NCBI GenBank assembly: GCA_964017155.1
Contig: OZ024857.1
Coordinates: forward strand, 39,989,641 to 40,053,640
Direction: 5' to 3'
Length of the DNA: 64,000 nt
Source: Oasisia sp. SBJ-2009
Lineage: Eukaryota; Annelida; Polychaeta; Sabellida; Siboglinidae
The translations under genes were made by a program, and so were the position numbers. The notes under the pieces were generated by a model, which saw nothing but the letters and a program-made list of their open reading frames with translations, was not told the origin of the DNA and did no database searches. This document shows, piece by piece, positions 13,233 through 43,735 of the stretch (position 1 is the stretch's first letter; each line of letters opens with the position of its first letter).

Positions 13233-13410
13233 TAACGTTACTGTCAAATTGTGTAAGCGTTGCATCGATCTTTACAACCAAACACTCAGCGTACACAACA
13301 TTGTCACGCTTCCGAGTTTGCCTCCGGTTCATCCAAGGTCAATGTTTTCCAGTGTCAGCCAATCAGTGGCTAGCTAGCCCTACAGCGTCACGTGCCGTTA
13401 CACACGTGTG
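13233..13410 (-). promoter_or_regulatory. Candidate JMJD6 promoter with paired CACGTG E-boxes
   Basis: Immediately upstream of the JMJD6 start codon, the palindrome CACGTG occurs twice within 20 bases (13389-13394 and 13403-13408), about 160-175 bases upstream of the ATG. No TATA box is obvious. Such E-boxes bind bHLH factors of the Myc/Max/USF type. Function here is inferred. Confidence 0.35.
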
Positions 13411-13652
13411 GAGGGTTCTTCTCCCTAGAAATACACCGCTCATTACCAGGATTACGCTGTGATTAATGTATAGTTCTTAAAAAACAAAACTATAAATATG
13501 TAGTACGAATAAATAGCAAATATTGGCATATTTCATATTCGCGCTTTCCAAGATGTGCAACCCAAGAACTCGAGGTTCTTTTATTAATGCTACAATTCGC
13601 TTGGCGGCGACACTCGCAATCGCGATGTTGATTATAGTGTCCCAAGCCAAGC

Positions 13653-13673
13653 CCACCATGTGGCGCCACTATT
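13653..13673 (+). promoter_or_regulatory. CTCF-like motif, weaker core
   Basis: CCACCATGTGGCGCCACTAT shares GTGGCGCCACTAT with the other sites, but the AG before the core is AT. It lies about 420 bases upstream of the JMJD6 start codon. Confidence 0.3.
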
Positions 13674-14462
13674 TACGAATTCCTATTATTTTTTGTATAC
13701 AATGTCATAGGAGTTTTTCGGCGGCTATCACCGTTTGACCTTGACTCCTTATTGCGTTGTCTCGGATGATGAGATCGAAAACAATTCCTATATTGTTATT
13801 AGTATTATTAGTATTATATACACGCGAAGACGGTATGCTAACGAATACTTTTCGCGGCGATGTTCAACGTTTAGCATCTAGAGCAGCCAACGTCATTGGC
13901 ATGATACCCCGCTGGGATATGCCAATTATAAAACAGAAGCAGTAGCATTTCTTCTGATTGTTTTCATCTTGAAGCTCTCCGAAAACGTTGACCCCTTTGA
14001 CTGAGGGTTTTCCATAACACTCAATCACCTTCAGGCTCTCAAAAATTGCATCCGAAATACTGGTTGGCTAGCTAATACTATATATCTAGCCTCCACCAGT
14101 AAAGCCGGAAGTAGTCTCTTCACATATTACTGTACATGCACAACATCTTATTCAAACCATCCATGTTGAGCTGTATAATGATCGAATAGTGAAACGAAAA
14201 TGCAACGCTCCATGATTGCCATATACTCTATAATTTAAACTTAGGTATATTGTAGACATATGCACTGAAACAAACAAGCTAAATAAAACGGTGAAGAGTA
14301 CAAAAACATTTTCCAGTATGAACGAGTTCAAAATTAATAGTCAAGAAATATATACAAGTACGGAAAACGCATGCCTTATAAAAACAAACACTGTCCATCT
14401 TAAAGCTGGGACGCTGTATATTATGATTAACGTAGATGGGTTCGTGGAAGTTTTTATTGCAC

Positions 14463-14480
14463 TCGGGGGAGGGGGGGGGG
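14463..14480. repeat. Poly-G run
   Basis: An almost pure G tract of about 18 bases (one A) in intergenic DNA. Comparable runs are a G tract at 5455-5465 and a C tract at 20256-20269. Confidence 0.8.
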
Positions 14481-16136
14481 GTTACGGAATAAAAAGGTTG
14501 ATAATATTTGGTTTATATAATATACATCTAAAGCCAGCCACTATATTCCTCACGCTATATATCCAAAACCAATAGAAAAGGAACATGACTAATACCAAGT
14601 TACCAACACGTAGTCACTTTTTTCAGATGAAACGGTAACATTTGTACCTTTACATGGATAAAAAGTGGTGGCATCCAATCACTTCACAACGTGTAATTGT
14701 TGCTTATTAACAAAATATAAATTCACAACAGGAAGTCGAAATCCGACTAGTTAAATTCCTTTGGTTACAATGTGCAATTTGACCTTAGTCTTGCAACCAG
14801 GAAGTTGTCAATTTGCATCCTTGTGTTGATATATTAACAGTCATTAAAGGACAAAAAAGTTAACTGTTTCGTGGCATGCACCTAATAAAATTAATATAAA
14901 GAAACATTTTCCACATATACTCATTTTTTTAACGCCAGCGGTTTACCAGAAAAATATTTTTTAACACCCAGCCATCCAAATACTATGCGCTACCCCATCT
15001 TAGACGAAGAATGACGTCACGACGGTGATCGAGGCGCTCTCCACGTAGATTCCCTGCATGGGGTTTGGCTGTTGTCATGAAATGGCTGCAACTCGGCAAC
15101 TCGCGTAACATGCTGATGACGGTAAATATAAAGTTGTCTATTATTGTTATCGCTGAAATCATCCTATCAACTGATGTCTACTTCAAAGCATTTCTCCTCA
15201 AAATGGACCGAGCAAAGTGAACTGTACATGGACTGGAGGGATTCCAAACAGTACGCCCGCAAATCACCAATGTGAATCCATTGCTTCAATACTTCCGGTT
15301 GTTTAAACTATTATTGCAACCGTATGCCGAACACGAAGGCATGATTACTAAAGTTTACCAGGCAGCTGCTAGATGTCACGCCAACTGAACGAACTGTCGA
15401 AGACTCGAAGTTGTTAACCCTTAACAACGTCGCAGGAAGCTGACCGGCTTCAGCAGAGACATAGAATGCCGCGCGTTGAATGGCCAAGTTAACCCTTCAC
15501 CTATGGCGGCGTCTAGACCATCGTGGATTTCGTTAGAATTTTAGACTTTAAAGTCACATTCTGAGTAAACCGCTGACGTTAAAAAATTGAGTATATGTGG
15601 AAATTGTTACTTTGTTTAAACTCTATTAGGTGTATGGCACGAAACCGTAGCCTTTTTTGTCCTTTAACCATCACGCACATTGAGAATGATGACAATTTCG
15701 TTACCCTGTCACCTCCTGGGCTGCAGCCAGCCGGATGCTTATTGCCTACGACAGAAGTGGAGAATTCCTCCACACTGGGTAACTCAATCCTATTTGAACG
15801 ATTATAAGTTTATTTACCAAAGGGTAGGAATGGGAAGGATAGGACTGGAAAGGGAAGTCTTACAAAGGCACTCCCGTATCCTCTCTACTTTGTCACTGCA
15901 TGAACCAGGCAGCCAATTATTGGTTCTCAGTTTCCAACCCTCCTGATTTCCGGGAACGGGGAGGGGGCATGACCCCCTACCCCTTCGCCGTCTGGCTACG
16001 GGAATGGCGATTCTAAGGCCTCGATTTATTTTTATTCGGTTGGTATTGTCCTGGGTACTTTCCACGATGGCGACCGGTTTTGGTCTTATTAAGATTCTAC
16101 CGTCACACAACATAATTATGTCCTTTTCTTTTTGGC

Positions 16137-16243
<107 letters not shown>

Positions 16244-16317
16244 TATGAACGCACAATATTTACAATTTTTATACCTATTATATATTTGCCTGTGTATTTA
16301 TGTACATGTATACATGT

Positions 16318-16452
16318 ATCTATGTATGTACGCATGTGTGAATGTGTGTGCATGTATGTATGTATGTACGTACGTACGTACGTACGTACGTACGTATGTA
16401 TGTATGTATGTATGTATGTATGTATGTATGTATGCATGTATGTATGCATGCA
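16318..16452. repeat. (TATG)n / (TACG)n tetranucleotide array
   Basis: ATGTATGT repeats flank a central block of seven to eight pure ACGT units (about 16365-16393). Single-base substitutions have spread within the array in blocks. Confidence 0.9.
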
Positions 16453-19400
16453 TTATGTATATATGTATCTATTAGTGTACTTGTACTATTATGATGACTG
16501 TTTATGATTATGACTATTTATTTATTGTTATGTATATTTTACATTTAGATATTTGTACGTATGAATGTATGATTTGTATACTTTTAATATACGATTTACG
16601 TTTTTGCTGGTGAGAAAAAACAATAGGGTCGTGCTCGTCATCCTCATATCCACGTTAGCCAGTCTTTTCTATAGTCTCATTAATGCTATTTTGTTCGCCG
16701 CTGGGCCAGTTTTCAATCCAGACTAAATCTTCATGTAAAAATAAACTGGTTCTATTATCACACTACGCATTACTCATCCCCATGGGAAATAATCTGTTCT
16801 CATTTTGGTGGACGTCGTCAAAATTGCTATTTTTTAAATGAAAATTGTTACGTTGATCTGAAATGCTCCATAAACCTAAATGAACAAATACATATCATGA
16901 ATTACGTCTGTACGTCTAACTCAAAGTGCTGGCATGTTATTGCTACAAAACGAATGGAACATACAGCTATTCGCCCGACGGACTAGTACAGGCCAAAAGT
17001 GACACCTCCTGACGTTCTACTCGCCTCGGACGAGTGGACGAGTGGACGAGAGTTAAGTACGGTCCCTGGTATCACGTGACCCGAGAAAACAGCGGGGGAA
17101 ATGCAGTTACGGCAGCGAGGCAGCGAAATGTTTTCAACAGCATTCCTCTTCTGGCGTTATGACCCCAGACAGCTAGACACCGGGGTCGTTGTGGAATATT
17201 TATCATTTATTTTTATATCACACTTGCTACCATTATTACTTATTATAAGATGACACTTTGACATTCATGTTTTTCCATAAATTGAATGTTATGCAAAATT
17301 ACCGGCCACCAACTTCGGCAAACAGAATGCTATAATTATAATGAGTGTGGTATGCAGATATTATTGCTTGTCTTTGTCGAGTCACAGGAATTTTGTATTC
17401 AAAATATAGGTGATATCAGAATGCAATTTAAATTTACGCTACTTTATTGTCTGTGATGTCACAGACACAACTTTGTTATTATAAACAACGTTTAGCCAGC
17501 TGTTCGCTTGGGGCATATCCGTATAAGGCTGTGTTCGCGGACAAATACCCACGTTTGAATAATAACAATGTGTGTTGTTTACATGATACGTTTGATGATT
17601 AAGACATTATTATTGTAAATATTATCCCGGGTATATTGGTGCGGATGTATGATTTATGGAAATTTTCACAGCCACTTTGGTCTACTTAACGCTCACGTCC
17701 GCCAGTGCATTCAAGGTGGATACTGATTCACATACCGTGACCAAGACAATAACGACAAACCATGAATGTCGCGGTTCGACTAACCACTGACACATAAGTA
17801 TACACGCCAGGCCGGGACAAGAACCAGCACAGTACGCATTCTGCACTGGCTGACTCTGTTTTGTCGCGGTCGAAAATACATCAGACACACGCGCGCACCT
17901 GTACTGTTTTGCCCCGACATACCCCGCCATACCCCACGGGCGTAGACGCATTCTGCGCATTCAATTCGCTAAGTATAGGCCTATTGTTTTCTTACTGCAT
18001 TTGTTGTCTGACAACTGGTTGCTTACATTTATACCAAGCACAAATTTCGCAAGTTACCGTACATGTTTCATTAGCTAAGGCGTTGTTATCTCAGAGTTTC
18101 GGACATTCCGGCCAGTAATGACATACCTGCAAATTAGTGTGTTGCTATGATTGTGAGTAAATAGATAGCAAAATCCTCCATATGTAGACAATAATATGAA
18201 CGGAACGGAGCGTAATGTGATGCTGCTTATACGAAGACGAGTCATGGGGCCGGAGGTATGAACCCCTTTTTGCCGGATAATGTTTTTGTTGTTGATTATT
18301 AATCAGTAGAATCTATTTATACTTACATCATCATTTACACCCAGTTGGGTCTGGGGTTCACATAAGTGTGGGCGTGAGACGATAAACATAGTTCGCTATG
18401 ATAAACATGAAATGGTCAATTAACTTTGTTCACTACCATAGCCATCAGATACGACACGAATGTAACTGACACGTAGTTTTTACGTACAGGAAGAAGTGGC
18501 TTCAGCCATTATTTGTATTGGAAATTGACAATATGAAAAACAAGATAATGGCCGTGTAATTCTAACAATAACGCCCAAAACAGATGTGTGCATTTGGCAC
18601 ATAACTGGCCTACTAAGAAAGGGTATCATGTCCTGAACCCAATATACCGTCGTAACAACTAGGCCAAAATTCGTCATCGACTTCGTATGCTGCAACAACA
18701 ATAAGGACACGGATCAACCTTACACACACTCACCAGACAGGCAAGTAAACCAGCCAGTATTCTACAACCTACGCCTTGTGACATAACTGACGGTTTGAAT
18801 GACACCAGTCGACTGCGCCATAATTAGTCGCGATGTCGCAACCTTCTACCGGTGACCCGAACTGGCTAGGATGACACATTATAGCCATTCTTATACCCTG
18901 TGGTTGTGGCCATGTTTAAACGGATGTCAATGCATCAGCTGCTGAACAGTCACTGTCACACATATTGCCACGACAGCATTTTATAATAATGGAATAAATG
19001 GTTGAACATTCAGTATAAGCTGAAATAGGCGACAAATACCTTTTTGCATGTAGACGTATATATAATGGCCATGTTTTAAGCCTGTCAAATACCTATATTA
19101 AGTGTTCTCTGCTTTGAGATAAGGTAAAAAGTGTGACGTTAAACGTTGCAAAGGAAACACGGATATGTATACGTCTGTGGTTATCGGTCATACACATTTA
19201 CAATGACATTGTTAACACTTGCTGAAGCGGTAACGCTTCTCATGTCATAGTTTTCACTTCGGTCAGAAGTATTCTTAACCTCTCAAAATAGGTGTATATA
19301 ACCGCACATGCCAGTTACCCTGTTTAGCACATGCGTATAATATTATTTTTTTTTTTACAATGTATCGCCTAAATATATAGCGCTAATAGAAATGGGTTTA

Positions 19401-20159
19401 ATGGTTTGGCGGAAGTTTATAATTGCTGTAAAGTGATGACAATAACAATACCCATGTAGATGTCGAGTGTTCGAGTAAACGTTATAAATGGTTGAGAAAA
19501 AAAATTCGCCAATTTTACAGTATCACTCAACAAGATTGGTGGATATTGAGGTGTATAAGACTCGAGAGCATTTTCTATAAAAAATTGTTTATGAAATATT
19601 ACGTAATACCAAGGTAAAAATAATGCATAAATTGTAATAGCAAAAACTATAATTATACTAGTTATAAACATCCAGAGAAACGATGCAATATGGCCGTACA
19701 GAAATATAATTCAGAATGGACAATTACCCAATTATCTAGGCATATAATTATATAAAACCGAAATAAATGATACCCATGTAAAGTGGGGTTTTTCCACGCA
19801 ATCTCGAACGATGACAAATAAAGGGAAGTTCCCATAGAACTAAACTGAGCAAATATATAAAGCAAAACAAAAAGCAAAATTCTTCCTTTGAATAACAACA
19901 GAAGCGCAACATTCAGAACGCCACAGACTGGCAAAAAAAATAATACACGTGGTAGAAAAAAACCCGCAGGATTGGTATCCCAAAATGTCACAAATTCGCC
20001 GAACTGCTAAAAGCCGAAAGCGTCGTCTTGGTAGAAGTAAGGACGGTGAGTAATGACCATATTTTCGTCTCCGGGTTTAGAGGCCCATTCACCCCCGTGC
20101 CGCTGTCTGACGAGCCATAAATGGAAGCACAGGGTATTTAAATCACGTGTTTAAATGAC

Positions 20160-20310
20160 ATCGGCACTCCCCTAGGGCATGTCATCATGACACACTCGCT
20201 GGGGCGATACCCTGTTGTGACACGGTCGAGTGAAGGACAAACACCGGATACGAACCCCCCCCCCCCCCAGGAGCAAGCCACCAGACCGGCCAAGTATCAC
20301 TGGTTAGCGT
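20160..20310 (-). mobile_element. Candidate tRNA-derived SINE
   Basis: Read on the - strand, GGTTCGTATCC matches a pol III B box (consensus GGTTCGANTCC). It is preceded by GGTCTGGTGGCTTGC, which resembles a degenerate A box. A run of 14 G lies between the two. The following 90 bases form a GC-rich body unlike the flanks. No poly-A tail or target duplication was confirmed. Confidence 0.35.
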
Positions 20311-21700
20311 GTGTGTAATGCTATTTTGTCGAGGTACAATTTTCACGGTTTTCGTAAAATACCAAGAATGCTTAAAGATGTTTGGAATGAAGGCCATATG
20401 CTATAATAAAAAATACAATAGGTCAAGATGGTTTGGAAGGGGAGCGGGCAGCAGATTTCAGGGTCGTAGGCTACGAGATAAGTTGGGTGCGAGTGCATCC
20501 CACTCAAAACATGGGACGCGTGCAGTGGAAGACGCAATAATGTTCTTCAGACAGTGGAAGGGCACCAACAACACTGTCGCCATCCCACGGGATTCATTCA
20601 GTACAACGTCATATAGCCAGATGGACACAACAACTAGCCCCGCGGGCCACAGTTGACCAGTGGGCCGCACCTGTTACCGACCGTTGTCATATAGTTTTGG
20701 GGATATTACATACTTCAAAGGGTGCAATACAGCAACGAACCCAGTACGACACAACAGTGACATTTGCCCTCCACTGTACAGCGATGTAACGCCGATTACT
20801 AATGTACATGATATACCTCGACCTCAGGCCACTTAACCGCACCAACAGTTGACCAAAACGTGATCTTTTCATTCAAAAAACCTGATTTTGTTTTTGTACA
20901 ATAAATATATCCATAATTTCCTCTTATATAACACCTACAATTGTGTCATGTTATTATTTGAATTAATATTTTGTGTACGAGTGTTTCAAAACACCGAGTA
21001 GCCAGTTTGGTTTTCTTCGTGTTTCTTCAAAATGGCCCCTTCACGTCTGCGGACACAACCACAACCGCAGAGTTGGCACACACTCGTCACGTACACCTAC
21101 ACGTACACGTACGCCGCACCGTCCTGTTGGTCTACGCCGTAAATTGTCCACATTTCAGCCATTCTTCTGCTTCCAAAGTCTCAAAAACAGTCTACAACAT
21201 AAACATTCAGGCCGTGTTTCTAATTTGTCCGATGTGTTAGTGTAGCGTCAAATAAGAAACATTTTAAAGTCACCTAAGCAATCTTAAAACTTGTTATAAC
21301 ATAAACTAAGAATACTATTAACGTAACAATTGGATACAACTCACATACACACAAGGGAGATAACACATTTAGAGGATAAGCCATATTAATGCATTTGATG
21401 CAATTCTGCTTCGATTGTGCCATTTAAATAATTCCTTGGTGCACCAAAATGGCCTCAAAACAACAGTGGTTTGTTGGCCTGTGTCTTTCTACGCGGTCAT
21501 ACGTACACTAACAAGAGGTGAACTCAGATTGTACCAAGTATTCGTCTGAATATGAGACACCTTATGTTGAAAATTAGTTGAAGAATGACACACAATTGTT
21601 GATCAGCCCACGGTCTAACTAATTACTATTATTGCGCGCACTGAAGCACCAAAAACACAAAGAGACATATCAGTGTCTGTCATTCGGTTGTGTCGGCAGA

Positions 21701-21778
21701 CTTTATCTAGTCGGTGCACAATAATATTGACTAGATAAAGAACTGCAATGTAAGCATACCATGCTTACATTGCAGTTC
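21701..21778. repeat. Two adjacent perfect inverted repeats (double hairpin)
   Basis: CTTTATCTAGTC (21701-21712) pairs with GACTAGATAAAG (21729-21740) around a 16-base loop. It is followed directly by an 18-bp perfect palindrome: the arm GAACTGCAATGTAAGCAT (21740-21757), the 3-base loop ACC, and the arm 21761-21778. It lies about 930 bases upstream of the SLC6 start codon. The short loop argues against a standard microRNA precursor. Confidence 0.7.
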
Positions 21779-22584
21779 ATTGCGTACATAAATGCATCTA
21801 TATGATTACTATGTTGTATTGATATCACTGCACGTAAGACACGTAGACAATGTATTCAAGACCGAACACATACCCGATTTCCATCGATGTATGTGGAACA
21901 AAACCTATCGATGTTAATAGCGGAATATAAAATGGGTTTCAGTGATACATATCTCATGCATTTGGTATTCTCTCGATTTCTGCCCTTTTTGCTACAGTAC
22001 ACGTGTGACGTGATTCTACGAATTTCGTTACAAAGAAAACAGTGTAATCGTATCAGTTATTTCATAGATCCGCTACTGCTGCGTATGTTGTGAAACTTCC
22101 GATGGCATCTTCCGCGTCTCTACGTTCGATATGTCCGGTTTAATGTGTACTTTAGCGCTGGTAATCCTCCATTCTCTGCGAGGCACGTTAGTCATCGCCA
22201 TTTTGTGAATGGAAAAGACCTGGCAACTTGAGTAATCGATTTGCATACGGAAGCCTGCCCACTTCCGCCAGCGAGACGTCCATCAACGCGTCTACGAGAT
22301 ACCCGGATGCATTCATTGATGCCATTGCGGCCAGGTCCATTTTGCCATGGGGTGAAAAGCTTCACATATAACTGCAAACGTTCTCATATTAAATCATTAG
22401 GCAATGTACGTCTACTTATGTTACCTAATACTAATAGAGTACAGTATATGACGTACAAATGTAATCGGATTATTCTTGACATTAATAAAATGATATAGAC
22501 TAAAACGACTAACGCCCCCCGTGAAATCAAGCCGTAAACGTGGATGCTTGGCATCGAGCCAATGTTATGATCCGGCGGGAAGTG

Positions 22585-22593
22585 TATTTATAT
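22585..22593 (+). promoter_or_regulatory. TATA-like element upstream of SLC6 exon 1
   Basis: TATTTATAT lies about 120 bases before the ATG at 22713. The transcription start is not known. The assignment rests on position and composition. Confidence 0.3.
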
Positions 22594-22712
22594 TCAGACT
22601 CGCTAGTCAACACACAGACCATTACTACACGAGACTCTGTGCGAGTACTACTCGCCTGTTCGGCGCGTTATATCAACATTGAAGTATATAGACCCTACAA
22701 AGAACACAAACC

Positions 22713-40407
<17,695 letters not shown>

Positions 40408-41168
40408 TAGCGCGAGATTCCGCGAGAGTTCTAGTCGTATCGGTGGTGATATGCGTTGTGTCAAGTGGTGGAAGTCGCGAAGGGGTTGTTATTTAATGGC
40501 AGCCCTGGAACTGTTGCGACCGCCAACGTGTGATATTTGTATCAGGCTAGGATTGGAGGAATTTGGACAGAAACTTCAAACGCTGGAGAATGTGATCGAT
40601 CGAAAGATTCTTCTCGCATTTAATGTGTAACACACATATATGCACGACTATAATATGTATGTTTTGTATGTATGCATGCATGGATTGTTTGTATGTTTGG
40701 TATATATGTGTGTCTGTGTGTATGTGTGCAAGTATGTAGTAGAAGTATAATATACAACAACCGACACCAAATATCATTGATGTATTGTATATTTAGTTGT
40801 AAATAATATCGTTTTTATATAGAGATGCAGTGATCAATACATCATACGACTTTTTCGGTGATCTAATATTTAGCAGTAAGGATATACATGTATTTATGAA
40901 GTACATAAGTAGTATTTATTTACAACTGTACGCACAATGCTTGAAACTATAACTACATTATTATAAATATATACTATGAGTATTTAGAGATGCATACATT
41001 ACATGTCTGTATAACATGACAATAGCATTATAATAACACATTATTATTATATAACGGAACGTAGTAGTCCCGTAGGCGATTTTATTGTCGCTATACAGAT
41101 TCAATTTTTGGGTCGTTGAATAAGAATCTTCCTGGTTTAAGTGAACTATTTTTTCTATGGACCCATGC

Positions 41169-41174
41169 AATAAA
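41169..41174 (+). terminator. Candidate polyadenylation signal of the SLC6 gene
   Basis: AATAAA lies 762 bases after the SLC6 stop codon on the same strand. It is the first strong hexamer noticed in the presumed 3' untranslated region. Confidence 0.35.
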
Positions 41175-41179
41175 TCGTG

Positions 41180-43735
41180 TACCTCGTGAGTACGTTATTT
41201 GTTCAGTGATGAATGGTGCACATATGGGCAAGACAGTTTAATACAATTCTAATTGTATCCAACACACCTTCACACGAAGGAACACACTCACACACACACA
41301 TCCACATGCACGCATTCCCGCGCTCACACTTACATGCAGTCTTACGCACGCACGCACGCACGTACGCACGTACGCACGCACGCAAACATTTTGATCTCTC
41401 CAGTACGTCGAGGTTTGCCTACGTCACAATCAAAATTCTGCACGCGATAAGCGTCAAGCTTTGTCTTTGCCAACAATGTGAAAACAATTGTGAATGAGAG
41501 TAATGTTCTTTCTATTCAATTTCATAGATAAAACATTACTACATAATATTTGTTTACAATAACAACTCGCCCGTATTTCAAATATAGACTAATTGCACCA
41601 ACGCGCCACATATTTGACATTCATTTCCTGATCGTTTGACAGACATTCTTGAGACCTGGATACCTGACGGATAGGTCCATTGTGATGTCAGTATCACATG
41701 CATCACAATGACTGCGGCTAACACATATGTGAATATCGGATACTCTCATATGTGGTATGTTTTTTGAAACTTTGCTTCAAACATTTATGTTTGCGACCAA
41801 ATATAAGTTCATTGTTTTATTAAAACGACTAAGTCTAAACATTACTAATGAATCTGGCAGATGTCACCCTGTAATTCTAATGCAATACACATCCATGGAC
41901 ATTGTTGAGATGGCAAGATCGACGGAGGTCGCGTACATAATACTATATACTATGCGTTTAATTGTGACGTTATTCACTTGATCAGTCAACGTGTGTGTGT
42001 GTTTATAATACCCTAATCAGAGCTAGTGCACCACAGAGCTGGTTCTTTTTGGACCGCGCCATACTGTACACCGACGGCGTCTCCCGCCGTGTTTTGTGTC
42101 GCCGGCGCCTTCACACGGATGGGACCAATTTGTTTGTTAATTATTACGAAACAAGTACAATTCATTTTTAACGCGGTATTACTTTTGATGAGTTTCGCCA
42201 ATAAAATAACTTACGATAACTGAAAAAGGAACATCAGTAGGAGATAATGGTTCCGCCGTGGATAAGCTGATGACGTCGCGGTTTGTTTACGTCACAGACC
42301 AAATTATGCGCGGGATCTGCGTCAAGCTTTGCCTTTTGCTAAAAATGTTGGTAACGGTTAAATATCTTACATTATTACTGCGACACAGAATGTCTTAGAA
42401 TAAACATTTGTACACAACTTTCCTCTTGTGACATTTGTAAAATATTGTTCATGTATGTTTCGTTAAAAAATTTCGCCAAATCGATGAGACGGCCGAGATT
42501 GAGCGAGACCTGGCAGCGAGATAGAACGCAACCGGTTCCATCGACGGGGATTTTCAAAAATGGGTCCTCCACGTTTAAATGCCACATTGCACTAGCTCAC
42601 TTTCCAATACCTCTGCCGTAACTGTGGATGTTTTGAACGCCGGTAGTGTCATCTAGCGAATTACACCAATACTACATTGGCAACTTGAAACCTTTTCCAG
42701 TAGGTGGAGTGATGCGTTGTTCAGCGTCGACCAAGTCAGCGTTCCAAAATTAGCGTAAACTTAAGTTCTACGGATGATTTACACAACTTCGGTACACATG
42801 AAGTTGGTATTAATATGAGTAGGGGAAATTAATGATTTTAAATCTATGAGATATCAGCATTGCCTAATAATAGTTTCAAATGGAGAATAGTTACAACATA
42901 CCCTTATATCGCCCAACTCGCCGTCATACGCTGGTGAAGTGTCGGGTGCATTGTTTGGGAATGGCGAAATGTTTGTTGGTTAAAAATGTGGAGAAGTACC
43001 ATAAGCAATTGAAATAACTTATTTATCGTACGCTAAGAGCCCTATGACAGTTCCTACGGTTAGCATAGGGTTAGATTGCGCATGGAAGGTGGTTAATTAT
43101 GCTGAAGCCGTGAAGGGGTATAGGGCCCGTTAGTGTGTCACGATAAATGGCGTGACGCCGCGCGATTGGAGCTCTGGGGTCTAAGCGAGACAATTGGGGA
43201 CTGGCCACACAAGAATAATACACAATAAAATAGTTTACGAGATTTGCATTTTACATTGCTGTACATTGTGGTTTCGATAAGCACTTATATCTGACAAGTT
43301 GTCTAAATTCGCATAATCATAACACATGTGTACGTTTGCCCCAAACAGGTTGTACTATGCGAAAAATGGCACTTTTCATTATTAGTCAAGATCGCCAAAC
43401 GCAAGTATTTGCCGCTATTGCCATGGCAACCACCATTATAATCGATTAAAATTCATGATTTCCGTGATCATTGTCACCGGCAAAGTGTTCCACTGCTTCT
43501 GCTTGTAATAATCCTTCGGAAGGCGGACAGTATAACTGAAATAGTTAGACTGGAACCGTTCGATTATTACAACCAAAAACAAAACGAAGTCCTATACGTT
43601 AACATGGAGAATATGGACCTCCTGCCCCCAACTGCCCCCAGCCTCGTTTTCACGCGCGAGACTTACACGCCCTATTAATCGTGTATGCGGATGCCATTTT
43701 ATTTATAAAAAGCTAAACAAATTCTTCCTATATGC
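41180..43735. other. Intergenic region, no exons recognised
   Basis: Contains a CA/CGCA microsatellite (about 41281-41385) and a small 9-bp inverted repeat (CATTGTGAT 41678-41686 with ATCACAATG 41702-41710). The rest is AT-rich DNA with no splice-supported frame. Confidence 0.4.
41281..41385. repeat. (CA)n/(CGCA)n microsatellite
   Basis: CACACA passes into ACGCACGC and ACGTACGC units about 900 bases after the SLC6 stop codon. Confidence 0.85.

Noticed and set aside
19417..19991. Two overlapping hydrophobic - strand frames, and a short Arg-rich + strand frame from 19985 (MSQIRRTAKSRKRRLG)
   Set aside because: Hydrophobic residues are expected from AT-rich DNA. The Arg-rich frame is only 22 codons with no neighbours that would make it part of a viral or Polinton-type module.
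41678..41710. 9-bp inverted repeat CATTGTGAT/ATCACAATG
   Set aside because: Too short with a 15-base loop. Matches of this size are expected by chance in a 64-kb window.
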